Assembly (NCBI GenBank): GCA_033398695.1 | Contig: CM065805.1 | Coordinates: forward strand, 168,989,787 to 169,053,786 | Reading direction: 5' to 3' | DNA from: Orobanche coerulescens | Taxonomy: Eukaryota; Streptophyta; Magnoliopsida; Lamiales; Orobanchaceae | DNA length: 64,000 bases | Shown here: piece after piece, positions 54,528-64,000 of the stretch | How the letters are laid out: every line of letters starts with the position of its first letter | How positions within the stretch are numbered: position 1 is the stretch's first letter | Position numbers and translations under genes: made by a program | The notes under the pieces: model-generated | Database searches by the model: none | Seen by the model: only the letters and a program-made list of their open reading frames with translations | What the model was told of the DNA's origin: nothing

Positions 54528-57500
54528 CTATCTGCCCCTTCCTCTGCGAACAGTTTGCTTGGGAGGTCTAAATAGTTTTGCACCGATTGGTCTGTTATTG
54601 ATGTGTGCAAGACCATATTTCCTCCTTATGACTAGGGCAGCAAAGTCTTGGTCTTCTTTTGAAGAGAACTTGTGCTCTTCACATAGCTTTCTAATTTCTC
54701 CTTGAAGCTCTAGCTAGTCAAGCTCATTATCCAAACGAGTCGGCGCTTCCACTGCTCTGAATGGAGGAATCATAGGATAAGCATCCCATTTGGCTGCATA
54801 TTTAAGCAAGATCTTCCACAGAGTAGGCCATCTAGCTTCCATGTAGTTGATAAATGACTGCTGGGGCGAGCATTCTTTATCTTGGAGAATCTCCAAGAGG
54901 TAGAACTGTTCTGAGAATTGTTTCTTGGCATTCGCCCAATTGTTCATGAATTCAGTTGGTAAGAATTCTTCAACATGCCACAACTATTTGCCTTCCCATT
55001 CGAATCTTTGTTCTTCTTTCTCTCTGGTTCTTCTCTTCTTCTCCACAAACTGCTTTTCCACAGACTGCTCTTCAGGTTGGCTGGGGGCAGATATCTCCTT
55101 TCTTTTCAGACTTGATGGTCCTCCTTCAATTTGGAGAATATCTTGCCTCTTCTTTGATCTTAGCTCTTTCCTTATTTCACCTTGATTACTTCCTTCCCCC
55201 TGTATTCTATCTTCCCCCATTTTGCCAGCATCAACTAAAGTATTCAACTGCTGCTCTATTCTGCTCATCCAGTCAGACATGCCAAATGGCATTCTCTTGT
55301 TGGTAGGGGGAGGAGGCTGAGGTACTTCTCTCTGCAGCAAAGTGTCAATCTTTGCATTGATGGTTTGGAGGTCAGGAGTGACCTGAGATGCCAGCAGCTC
55401 TCCAATCGTATCCTTCACTATCTGCCTGATCAGCTCGACCTGCAGTGAGCGAGCCGGTGGAGAGTGCTCTTTGAGCCTTCGCAATTGAACCACCGATCGA
55501 GGCTCCTATCTGCAGCTGGTACTCCAGATGGGGTCTTTTCTGGGGTCCCTGATCTGGAGTCCTCAGCCAATTCTGCATCCAGGCTGGTGTACCGGGAAGG
55601 CGCCCCAGTCCTATCTGCTGCCTCTTGTGTTGGCTCTTGCTCCAGCTCCCTTTCTCCTTCTTCCTTCTCTTGCTCTTTCTCCTGCTCTTCCTCCTTTTCT
55701 TCTTCAATATTTTCTTTCTCAGCTCCTTGATATCCTCCTTCATCTTTATCATCATCCTCATCATCATCATTATTATCATCATCTTTCCCATCTTTTTCTC
55801 CTTCATCCTCATCATCCTTTTCACCTTCAGCATTATCCTTCTCTCCTTCATCATCTTCCTGTTCTACTTCTTCCCCTTCTTCTTATTCTTCTTCATCAAT
55901 CAACTCTTCTGTTTTCTCAACTTCCTTAGATTATTTTTCAACTAAAATCTTTTCTTCTTCTCTTCTCTCTTCCTGCTCTTTTTCTTCATCGTCTAAAACA
56001 ATAACCTCTTCATCTCCATCTACCTCTTCAATCCTAATTTCTCTCTCTTCTTCCTCCTCGTCTTCTCTTTCAAATGAACCATCAAAAATACTAAACATAA
56101 TGGAATGGATGAATTGGTCCATGTTGGTTTTAAAATGAGATATGAACCAGTTCTCATGGAGGATCAAAACTAAGTCTGATTCTTTACAAAACTGAATCAG
56201 TACATCCTCTGTGGCTTGGGGATATCCCCAACCACTAGTTTCAATATAAGCCTGAAATTCTGTAAATGACAGAGATTTTAAAAACTTCCACTCTTCAAAA
56301 ATATTGACAAAAGAGTGTTTTAAGGCTTGTGGCTTAACAAGCTGTAATTGTTCAATGGACAGATTGAAAACATTATTTTCCAGCAGGTTAAAAATATAAT
56401 TGGCTTCAGGGATTGAGATGATTAGACCTGCTTCTTCTTCCTCTGGAATGTATGCTGGGGTGAGGACAGCCACAATCTGAGTCTCCAGGCTGCCTGGGAC
56501 AGGCTGGTCTTCCAGGTGAGTAGGTGACCTGGATGCAGGGCTGGCATGATGATCTGAATGCTCTTCCTCACTAAACTGCAGTCGCCTGGGCCTCTTAGGA
56601 GAGGGTTCTGGGGATGACTGCATGATAGATGGCTATCCAGGGGCTGGTTCCCTTCTCTTAAATCGGATAGCTATTGGAGTGTTGTCTGACTCGGAGTCTG
56701 ACTCGGCTGCAGTTGGGTTGTTGGCTGCAGGTCGGTCCGACTCGCCTGATGAATGATATCTCGGGTAGGTCCTTGTGTCAGGCAGCTCCTTCAACATCTG
56801 GGCTGCTCTCCTGTTGTTCCCTAACCTCCTCAAAGTTTCTTGGTCCAGATGACCAAGTCTCTTGTTGGTATGGAAGGGGTCAATACTTCCCTTCGCCATA
56901 CCTGTCTTCTCCAGAATCCAACTCAGCTGCATTCCAAACGCCAGCTTGGATTTAAATCTTTTTTCATCAGAAAGCCATTCGGCTTTGTTGACTTCTCGAA
57001 CAAGCTGCCTAAAGATATAGTCAGCCCAATCAATTTCCTCATCTTGAATCAGTGCTCCCAGCACCATGAACTTCGCCGATGACAGTTGATCGTAACTGCC
57101 GGCCATACCCATAATGATCTTGTTGGTTATATCCAACGCATATCGATAGACCTTCTTAATCTCGCTCCTTTTAGCAGTAAGTTTCAGCTTCGTCGGTTGG
57201 TCAATCGCCTTGATTTTCTTCCAGGTTTCAGTTGCGGACTGTTTGAGAGCTTCAACATCTATACCACGGTGTTTCATACCAAACACTGTACGAATCGACT
57301 CACGCGATATGTCGACTTGTCTTCCACCAACAGTGGTCCGAATTCCATCCTGAATCAAATGCGCTTCGCGGTAGAACGCGATAACATCTTCCTTGTACAA
57401 ATGTTGAGGGCTGATATCCAGGAATGGGTAGATCCCATTGAGCTTCATCGTACGGATTAGGTCGAGCACGTCGTAATTCTCCAGATTTTCTTCCAATAAA

Positions 57501-57619
57501 CCTTTGAAATCAACGACCAGGGACAAGATAATCTGGTCCTTGACTGCCTTCAGGTTGACGCCTTCGAAGTACGATTCCATTTCTGCAAACAAAGGATTTT
57601 TAGTGTATTTGGAGTTCAA
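54528..57619 (-). pseudogene. Sire-2 third ORF (env-position protein), about 1,030 codons, interrupted
   Basis: Starts at 57619 (MNSKYTKNPLFAEMESY; a second Met is 13 codons on). The first 328 codons are open and hold the conserved domain: DISPQHLYKEDVIAFYREAHL, VDISRESIRTVFGMKHRG, AKFMVLGALIQDEEIDWADYI, FGMQLSWILEKTGMAKG. TAG at 56630-56632, then a second open part with a Ser/Pro-rich segment and a folded segment (FVNIFEEWKFLKSLSFTEFQAYI). From about 56060 to 55640 the protein is almost pure Glu/Asp/Lys, with stops at about 55928 and 55886. A shift near 55490 leads to a Gln/Pro-rich and coiled-coil-like part (TINAKIDTLLQRE) and a C-terminus ending RRGRGR. No signal peptide seen. Role unknown. 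Confidence 0.82.
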
Positions 57620-58167
57620 GAATTTTGCTCTGTAAATCTAGGGTTTCTGGTAGGCGTAAAAGGTAAAGTGAAGAGGTTTCTTTCCTTATAAAGAAGATGA
57701 AAAGACGTATGGATTAAATTATTATATATTTGAAATGGTGGTACGCCTTTTGAGATTCTATTTAAATTTCAAATTTGAAACGGTTGTCCATTTTAAAATT
57801 TGACGGTTGGTTTTAATTGGCCACCGTGGAGGTCGATTTAACAAGTGATTGCCACGTGTTTTTAAAATGCCACTTGTAAATCAAACATTAATATATTTAA
57901 ATGCCACTTGTGGACCAAAATTAATATAACATTATTATACATATGGCAGATAATAATTAAATATTCAGAGGTCGGTTGAGTTTAGAAAACTTAGCTGGTT
58001 TGACTGTTGACTGTTGACCGCTCTGCATCAGGTGCGTTGACTTCATGGACTTCTCGCCTGAGATTCTGATCAGCTAGGTTTTTTTTGTTCGTCCTTCGTC
58101 CCCTTTTCTGCATCAGCTAGGATCTGAATTCTTTAGTCAGCTGGGTCCTTCCTCCCTCTGAGATGCT
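57620..58167 (-). promoter_or_regulatory. Spacer between Sire-2 pol and third ORF, with a possible internal promoter
   Basis: No gene. On the minus strand CTTTATAAGGAAAG (about 57683-57696) lies about 65-75 bp before the third-ORF Met, followed by AAACCCTAGATTTACAG, similar to the AAATCCCTAG leader word before the Sire-1 third ORF. Upstream are repeats of CAGTCAACAGTCAA and CAGCTGA/CTGATCAG words but no CpG palindromes. Confidence 0.45.
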
Positions 58168-59376
58168 TCAGCTTGATTCTGTAATAGATTCCCAATCTAG
58201 TAGACCAAGATCTCTGCTCAGCTCCAAAAACCTTTCTTCTGGCAAAGGTTTGGTAAAGATGTCAGCTATTTGGTAGTCTGTGCTGACTCTTTCAACTCTA
58301 ACTCTTTTGTTAAGCACATGGTCTCTGATGAAGTGGTGCTTAACATCAATGTGCTTCGTCCTCGAATGCAAAACTGGATTGTTGGTTATTGCAATAGCAC
58401 TATTGTTGTCACACCAGATAGGAACTTCATTGGCAATGATATTATAATCCTCACCGTTGTCGATCCATAAGATCTGGCACAATAAATGACCTGCAGCTAG
58501 GTATTCTGACTCTGTGGTGGAGATAGAGTTAGAAACCTGCTTCTTGCTAAACCATGATATCAGTCTGGTTCCTAGGAATTGGCACGTTCCACTAGTGCTT
58601 TTCCTATTGATTTTGCATCCTGCGAAATCTGCATCTGAATATCCTGACAACTCGAAGTTGTCATCCTTAGGATACCATAGTCCAACATTGACTGTAGACT
58701 TAAGGTATTTTATTATCCTCTTGACTGCATCTAGGTGTGACTGCTTCGGCTTGGACTGGAATCGCGTACAGACTCCTACGGCATAGGATATGTCTGGCCT
58801 GCTTTCAGTGAGGTACAGAAGTGATCCAATAAGTCCTCTGTAGTGGGTTGAGTCCACTGATATGCCTCCCTCATCTGCATCTAAGTGAGTACTTGTGCTC
58901 ATAGGGATTCTTGCTGGCTTGGCTGATTCCATTCCAAATCTCTTGATCAGATCTTTGGTATACTTAGCTTGATTGATGAAAATTCCATTTTCCATCTGCT
59001 TAACTTGTAGTCCGAGAAAGAAGTTAAGCTTTCCCATCATACTCATCTCAAATTCTCCTTGCATGAGGTTAGAGAATTTCTCACATAACTCTGGATTGGT
59101 TGAGCCGAATATGATGTCATCCACATATATCTGGACTATTAGTATGTGGCCTTCGTGATCCACTCTGAATAGGGTCTTGTCCACCTTCCCTTTGCAAAAA
59201 CCATTTTTCTCAAGAAACACGGACAATGTTTCATACCACGCTCTTGGTGCTTGCTTAAGTCCATAGAGAGCCTTCAACAGCTTGTAGACTTTGTCTCCTT
59301 TGACAAAACCTGGGGGTTGCTCTACATAGACTTCTTCTTCTAGGTTGCCATTTAGAAAAGCACTTTTTACATCCAT
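58168..59376 (-). CDS. pol: Sire-2 reverse transcriptase and RNase H (open for 402 codons)
   Basis: Minus strand from [24 protein letters not shown] to the stop at 58168. [17 protein letters not shown], catalytic [13 protein letters not shown] near 59110-59150, [31 protein letters not shown], RNase [19 protein letters not shown] near 58620, [56 protein letters not shown]. The RT fingers are in the preceding frame; a shift near 59370, where one A of a run seems missing, parts them. Catalytic residues are intact. Confidence 0.92.
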   Translation of the reverse strand: MDVKSAFLNGNLEEEVYVEQPPGFVKGDKVYKLLKALYGLKQAPRAWYETLSVFLEKNGFCKGKVDKTLFRVDHEGHILIVQIYVDDIIFGSTNPELCEKFSNLMQGEFEMSMMGKLNFFLGLQVKQMENGIFINQAKYTKDLIKRFGMESAKPARIPMSTSTHLDADEGGISVDSTHYRGLIGSLLYLTESRPDISYAVGVCTRFQSKPKQSHLDAVKRIIKYLKSTVNVGLWYPKDDNFELSGYSDADFAGCKINRKSTSGTCQFLGTRLISWFSKKQVSNSISTTESEYLAAGHLLCQILWIDNGEDYNIIANEVPIWCDNNSAIAITNNPVLHSRTKHIDVKHHFIRDHVLNKRVRVERVSTDYQIADIFTKPLPEERFLELSRDLGLLDWESITESS

Positions 59377-61483
59377 CTGATAGACTTCAAAATTTTGAAT
59401 GCAGCATATGCGAGGAATAGTCTGATGGCCTCTAATATTGCAACAGGTGCATAGGTTTCATCAAAATCTATTCCTTCACACTGTGCATAGCCTTTTGCTA
59501 CAAGTCTGGCTTTATTCCTAACAACAGCTCCATCTTCATCACTCTTGTTTTTGTACACCCATTTGGTGCCAATAACCCTCTTGTGATCTCGTCTGTCGGT
59601 TAGTTCCCAAACTTTGTTCCTTTCCATCTGCTCCAGTTCCTCTTGCATGGCATTTATCCAAGAATAATCTTCTAAGGCTTGTTCTGTTGTTTTAGGTTCT
59701 ATTTGTGATATGAAGCATGAGAACATAGCCATTCCTGCGGGTAGAGTTGACTGTATTGTCTTAACTCCATCAGTCAGCTTCCCGATGATTTGCTGGATTG
59801 GATGATCTTTCAGCCACTTGGGGATATCGTCCTCTTCTGGGTTTCCCCCTGTTGAATTGCTCTGGTGGATTTCTGCATCAGCTGGGTTCTGGTCTCCTTG
59901 GTCTGCAGCTGTTTCAGCTACCGTCTTGTCATCTGCAGGTTGGGTCTGATCTGCAGGTGAGTCTTTATCAGCTACAGCTGGGTCTTCATCAGCAGCAACT
60001 GGATCAGATAGGTTTGGTGATCCTGTCTGATCTGCAGTTGGGTCTTCAGGCTGGTCTGCAGGTGAGTCCACCATTCCAGTGTCATGTACAATGACTTCTT
60101 CAAGGGTTGCTGTTTTGAGCTTATTCTCAATTAACTCAACTTGCTTCCTGTACTCAACAGTAGATTCATCAAAAACAACATGGGGTGTTTCCTCCACAAC
60201 TAAGGTTCTTTTGTTAAATAGTCTATATGCCTTGCTTCTTTGTGAGTATCCCATAAAGAGACCGTCATCAGTTTTAGCATCAAAGGCATTTAGTTGTGTT
60301 TTACCGTTGTTGTGGATGAAAAACTTACAACCAAAAATGTGAAAGTAAGTAACAGTAGGAGTTCTATTATTCCAAACCTCATAGGGAGTTTTGCCATATC
60401 TCCCTACTATCATACTCCTGTTCTGAGTATGGCAAGCTGTGTTGACAGCTTCAGCCCAAAACCTCTTGGGCAGGTCCGCTTCTGCAATCATGGACCTTGA
60501 TGCTTCCTTCAGGGTTCTGTTCCTTCTTTCAGCAACACCATTCTGCTGGGGAGTCCTGGCTGCAGAGAGCTCATGCTGGATCCCATTCTGATCACTGTAA
60601 TCAGTGATCGCCTTGTTGAGAAACTCTCCTCCTCTATCTGATCTGACCTTGATGATGGATAGGTATTTCTCATTCTGGATCCTTCTCAGCAGCTCAGGTA
60701 GCTTGGTCAAGGTTTCACTATTCTTATACAAGAAAATAATCCAAGTGTACCTTGAGTAATCATCTACTATAACAAGTGCATGCTTTCGACCGCTCAGAGT
60801 ACTTGGCTTGATAGGACCAAATAGATCCATGTGGAGTAGATCTAAGATCCTTGTTGTGAGAGTTGAGGGCTGGACTGGCTTGAATGATGCTCTGGTCTGC
60901 TTTCCTTTCTGACACGCATCACAAAGAGCTTCCTTCTTGAATGCTTCATCTAGAAGTCCTCTGACCAGCTTCTGAGAACTAATCTTGTTGATGGCTTTGA
61001 AGTTCAGGTGACATAATATTTTGTGCCACAGCCATCCGTTCTCAGCTACTGTCTTGGATAGAAAACAGGAGTTAGGTGTTCCTGTGTTCCAATCTATCAT
61101 ATAGACATCTCTCCTTCTGAAACCTTGGAGCTTCACTTCTCCAGATAAGATATCTATTACCATGCATTTCCAGATGGTGAAGACTACTAGATTCTTCTCA
61201 TCGCAAAACTGGCTTATGCTTAGGAGGTTGTACTTGAGCCCTTTGACATAGTGAACTTTGGATATTACAATATTTCCTCGGTGCAGCTCTCCAAAGCCTT
61301 TTGTTTGTCCTCTAGAGCTATCTCCAAAAGTTACATCAGGACCTCTTTCTTTGGTGTATTTGGACAGCATCTTCTTGTTCCCGGTCATATTCCTCGAGCA
61401 TCCAGAATCTACAAACCATTCTTCACCTCCAAAGTTTGAATTTGTGGAGATGTGGTTGTAGTCCTTCCACCTTTTCTGCAATC
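59367..61483 (-). CDS. pol: Sire-2 protease, integrase and RT N-terminus (open for 704 codons)
   Basis: Protease [18 protein letters not shown] near 61385-61420, [17 protein letters not shown]. Integrase zinc region [15 protein letters not shown]...[37 protein letters not shown] near 60640, [34 protein letters not shown]. Then a linker built of repeated ADQ/PADQ words (about 60065-59870), [17 protein letters not shown] and the RT start [43 protein letters not shown] stop just upstream parts it from gag, and it lacks its own start, so in an active element it would be made as a fusion. Confidence 0.92.
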
Positions 61484-63550
61484 AGACAAGCAGAGATTTA
61501 GGTACCCAAATTTGTGTGGGTCCTTTGGGGTTAGCTGGTTTCCTAGAGAATTGATTTGTCTTTGGATTGTGAAAGTTGTTATTATTATAACCCTCATAAG
61601 GTGTGTAAGGTCGAGGTCTGAATCTCCTGTTGAGATTGTATACTGGATATTCCTCAAAATATTGATAGTGTGGGCCATTTCTAAATCTTGGCTGAGACCA
61701 TTTATTAAATCTTTGAGGTCTCCAAACTTGTTCATTTTGAAAATTAGGATAACCTTGAGGTTTCCATCTGCCCCTCCCATTTTGAAATCTGTTTTTAGGG
61801 AGTTGTTGGTAATAGTGAGCATGTTGTCTGGGCTGTTGCTTCTGCCTGGGCCATTGCCTAGTCGCTTGTCTAGGTGGCTGCCTTGTGTACCCTGGCTGCA
61901 GCCTAGACTTGTGACTTGGCTGTTGCCTGTTTTTAAATATTGGTTTATATATAGGCTCAGCAGTCGAGACAATTGTTTCTCCCTTGATAAACTTTCTTTT
62001 GAACTAGAGGGAGTGTGAGGATCATATCCAAGGCCTGATTTGGAATATAGTGACCTTTTATTGGTACACAATCCTTCCAGAGTTGAAGACGCCTTCAGGG
62101 AGGTTATTTCCTGCGCCTGAGTCTTATTTACCTGAGTCAGCTTAGTAAATTCGGCTTTGACATGAGCAAGTGCAGCTGATTTTTCTTTAAGTAAAACAGT
62201 TAATCGATTTATCTCAGCTGTATTAACATCAGCCTGGTTTTTAAAGTCAGCTGCAGTTATCTCAAACTTATTCAGTTCTAGGCTGAGTTTTTCGAAATCA
62301 TTTTTCAGCTGCCTATTCTCATCTTGCATCTGAGTCTTCTCGGCTGATACAGCTTGGTGTGCAGATTTGAGTGCTTCAAAATATTTAAATAGCTGATTTA
62401 CAGATTCGTGCAGATCCATATCTTGTGACATGGCTGAACTATTATTTGAACCAGAGGGTTTAGAAGTTACCTCTTCATCAGCTAGGTTGGCCATCAGGCA
62501 GTCATACTCTTCATCATCATCAGAAAAGAATCCGCTGCTTGATTCTACATGCTCCTGGTCTTCTCCGATGAGGGCCTTTCTTCTATCTTCTTTTCTGCCC
62601 ACCTCCTTCTTGCTCTCGTCCTTCTTGAGATCAGGATAGTCGATTTGGATGTGTCCTGTCTTGTGACAATTGTAGCACTCCACCTTCCAGCTCCCAGCTT
62701 TCTGATTTCTCCTGGGATTCTCCTTATATTTTTTCTTGTATTTGGAGTAGTTATTTCTAAAGTTGCTGAACCTTTGCATTATAAACGCCATTTCTTCCTC
62801 AAAATCTAATGGATTTGGAGGCTTTACATCAGATAAGCTCTTGGCGGGGGACTCAGCTGCAAAGGCTATTCCATTCTCTGTGGGCTCAGTTGAGGATGAA
62901 CTTGGAAGCTCGAACTCATAAGCCTTCAGATCAGAGAACAGCTCTTGGATCTTTATCTTATTGAGATCCTTGGACTCTCTCATGGCCACTGCCTTCATAC
63001 TCCATTCAGGATTGAGAGATCTTAGTACTTTCAGCGCCATCTCCCTGTTGCCATAAAATTTGCCGAGGGAGTTGATTTCATAGATAATTTTAGTGAACCT
63101 TGTGTCCAGTTGGTCTATGGATTCGCCATTCTTCATTTTGAAGTTGTCAAATTTTTGAATAGCAATTGACAACTTATTTTCCTTGATCAGCTCCGTTCCT
63201 TCACACATTAGGGCTAATGTGTCCCAGATTTCTTTGGCATTCTTGCAGTTCTTGATCTTGACCATGGTGGATTTGTCCAGAGTTTGATATAACACATCTC
63301 TGGCCCGGTTGTCAAGATTAGCCAGCTTTGTTTCCTCGGGAGTCAGCTCTGTCCTCTTCTTTGGGATCTTCTATGGCTTCCCTTCTGCGATCTCCTCTGC
63401 AGTGTTGTCGTTCTCGAAGATGAATGGACCATCCTCTATGATGCACCACATGTCATCATGGATTGAAGATAAGTATGCCTGCATCCTTATCTTCTAAAGA
63501 TCATACTCGTCAACTGAAAACACAGGGAGTCTAGAATGCATGTGTTCCAT
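61484..63550 (-). pseudogene. gag: Sire-2 gag
   Basis: Start chosen at the ATG 63548-63550, close to the PBS, because the same frame continues into the long open part. Stops at about 63495-63497 and 63371-63373, then open from 63295. Capsid words: NCKNAKEIWDTLALMCEGT, FDNFKMKNGESIDQLDTRF, LRSLNPEWSMKAVAMRESKDL. One knuckle near 62640-62685 reads CYNCHKTGHIQIDY, so its last Cys is Tyr. An acidic segment and a long coiled coil (SAHQAVSAEKTQMQDENRQLK through LKEKSAALAHVKAEF) follow, then SKSGLGYDP, a word typical of SIRE gag. A shift near 61990 leads to a Gln/Arg/Asn-rich tail ending IWVPKS. Confidence 0.88.
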
Positions 63551-63628
63551 TATAAACTGAGAGTAAAGATATATCTCTGATATAGATCTGGTTCGTGAAA
63601 TAAATGAACCAACCGCTCCGATACCACT
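63551..63628 (-). other. Sire-2 leader and primer binding site
   Basis: Minus-strand TGGTATCGGAGCGG (63613-63626) two bases from the LTR: Met-type PBS with one change from TGGTATCAGAGCGG of Sire-1. Confidence 0.88.
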
Positions 63629-64000
63629 TGTAGGTCACAATTCGTCCAGGAACAAGTCTAGAGGGGGGGCTGAATAGGCTTGTTGAAACTCTTAAACTCT
63701 TTTTCTCAAAGAGTGAGTTTCTTCAGCTGATAGGTAAGCAAATGACTTGGAGTCGTTTGTTCTTAATATGTGTGGAAGTCAGTTGATGACGAATATAAAG
63801 CAACTAATGAAACACTTAACAATGAATGCAGCAGTTAAAATATGATGCTATAAGACAGTAAAGAACACAGGCAATTATAGTGGTCTCAGAGGTGGGGTAA
63901 TCCTCTACTAATCCACTTTTATCCAAACCAGTTGGAGATGAATTCACTATAATTCTCAACCAGTGATAAATATTACAGTGATTCAAACAAAACTACAACA
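63629..64000 (-). repeat. Sire-2 5' LTR, first 372 bp in plus coordinates (cut by window edge)
   Basis: Matches 52894-53270 with few differences, including GGGGGGGCTGAATAG versus GGGGGAGTGAATAG. The rest lies outside the window. Confidence 0.92.

Larger units (their letters stand above)
52894..64000 (-). mobile_element. Sire-2: Ty1/copia SIRE/Maximus-type element, minus strand, right end outside the window
   Basis: 3' LTR 52894-54296, third ORF 54528-57619, RT/RNase H 58168-59376, protease-integrase 59367-61483, gag 61484-63550, PBS 63613-63626, 5' LTR from 63629. LTRs start TGTAGGTCAC in plus coordinates. Different family from Sire-1: other LTR, other third-ORF length, one zinc knuckle. The base group left of it is GTGAC (52889-52893); its TSD partner would be outside the window. 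Confidence 0.93.

Noticed and set aside
55528..55945. Leucine/phenylalanine-rich plus-strand ORFs that look like membrane proteins
   Set aside because: They are the complement of the Glu/Asp/Lys-rich tract of the Sire-2 third ORF on the minus strand; the pattern is forced by GAA/GAT repeats.
1..64000. Host protein genes, tRNA or rRNA genes
   Set aside because: Every coding stretch with recognisable motifs belongs to a retroelement, and I found no tRNA-like cloverleaf or rRNA core; PBS sequences only mimic tRNA ends.

Overview
The window is plant nuclear DNA (an angiosperm, probably a eudicot; the species cannot be named from what is here) and consists almost entirely of nested LTR retrotransposons. 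I see no host gene, tRNA, rRNA or CRISPR array. The evidence for a plant is the set of recognisable lineages: Ty3/gypsy chromoviruses of the Tekay/Del type with long LTRs and a C-terminal chromodomain, an Athila-type Ty3/gypsy element primed by tRNA-Asp, and Ty1/copia elements of the SIRE/Maximus type with a third ORF after pol.

Layout, left to right. 1-312 is the end of an old Tekay-like integrase. 313-28450 is one minus-strand Ty1/copia element (here Copia-1) in pieces: 3' LTR 313-2303, RNase H end 2304-2583, RT/RNase H 13391-14445, gag-protease-integrase 23271-25340, leader and PBS 25341-26940, and a truncated 5' LTR 26942-28450. It is interrupted by Tekay-A (2584-13390, plus), by Sire-1 (14446-23265, plus, TSD CACCT) and, in its 5' LTR, by Tekay-B (from 28451). 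Tekay-A itself carries a solo LTR of another family (7931-9080, TSD CCAAG). 28451-34169 is a mosaic of Tekay LTR and leader pieces in both orientations. 34170-52773 is Tekay-C (minus), split inside its reverse transcriptase by Athila-1 (38127-48666, minus, TSD TATAC). 52774-52893 is a scrap of a second Copia-1-family copy, into which Sire-2 (52894 to beyond 64000, minus) inserted.

Coding state. Athila-1 is the best preserved: gag-protease-RT-RNase H-integrase is one frame with a single TGA. Sire-1 has an open gag and an open 399-codon third ORF but a frameshifted pol. Sire-2 has long open pieces of gag, pol and a very long third ORF. The Tekay and Copia-1 copies are pseudogenes.

The most interesting signal is regulatory. 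In five of the LTR families here, a cluster of short CpG-containing palindromes lies directly upstream of the LTR TATA box: CGTACG in Tekay-A and in the unrelated Sire-1, CGGCCG in Tekay-B (and, without a clear TATA box, Tekay-C), CCGCGG in Athila-1, CGATCG in the solo LTR. Sire-1 carries a second CGTACG cluster plus TATA box inside the element, just upstream of its third ORF, which looks like a separate promoter; Athila-1 carries a second CCGCGG cluster at the equivalent place after pol. Other points are a two-stem hairpin conserved in position across the Tekay LTRs, and LTR differences in Athila-1 that concentrate at CNG trinucleotides.
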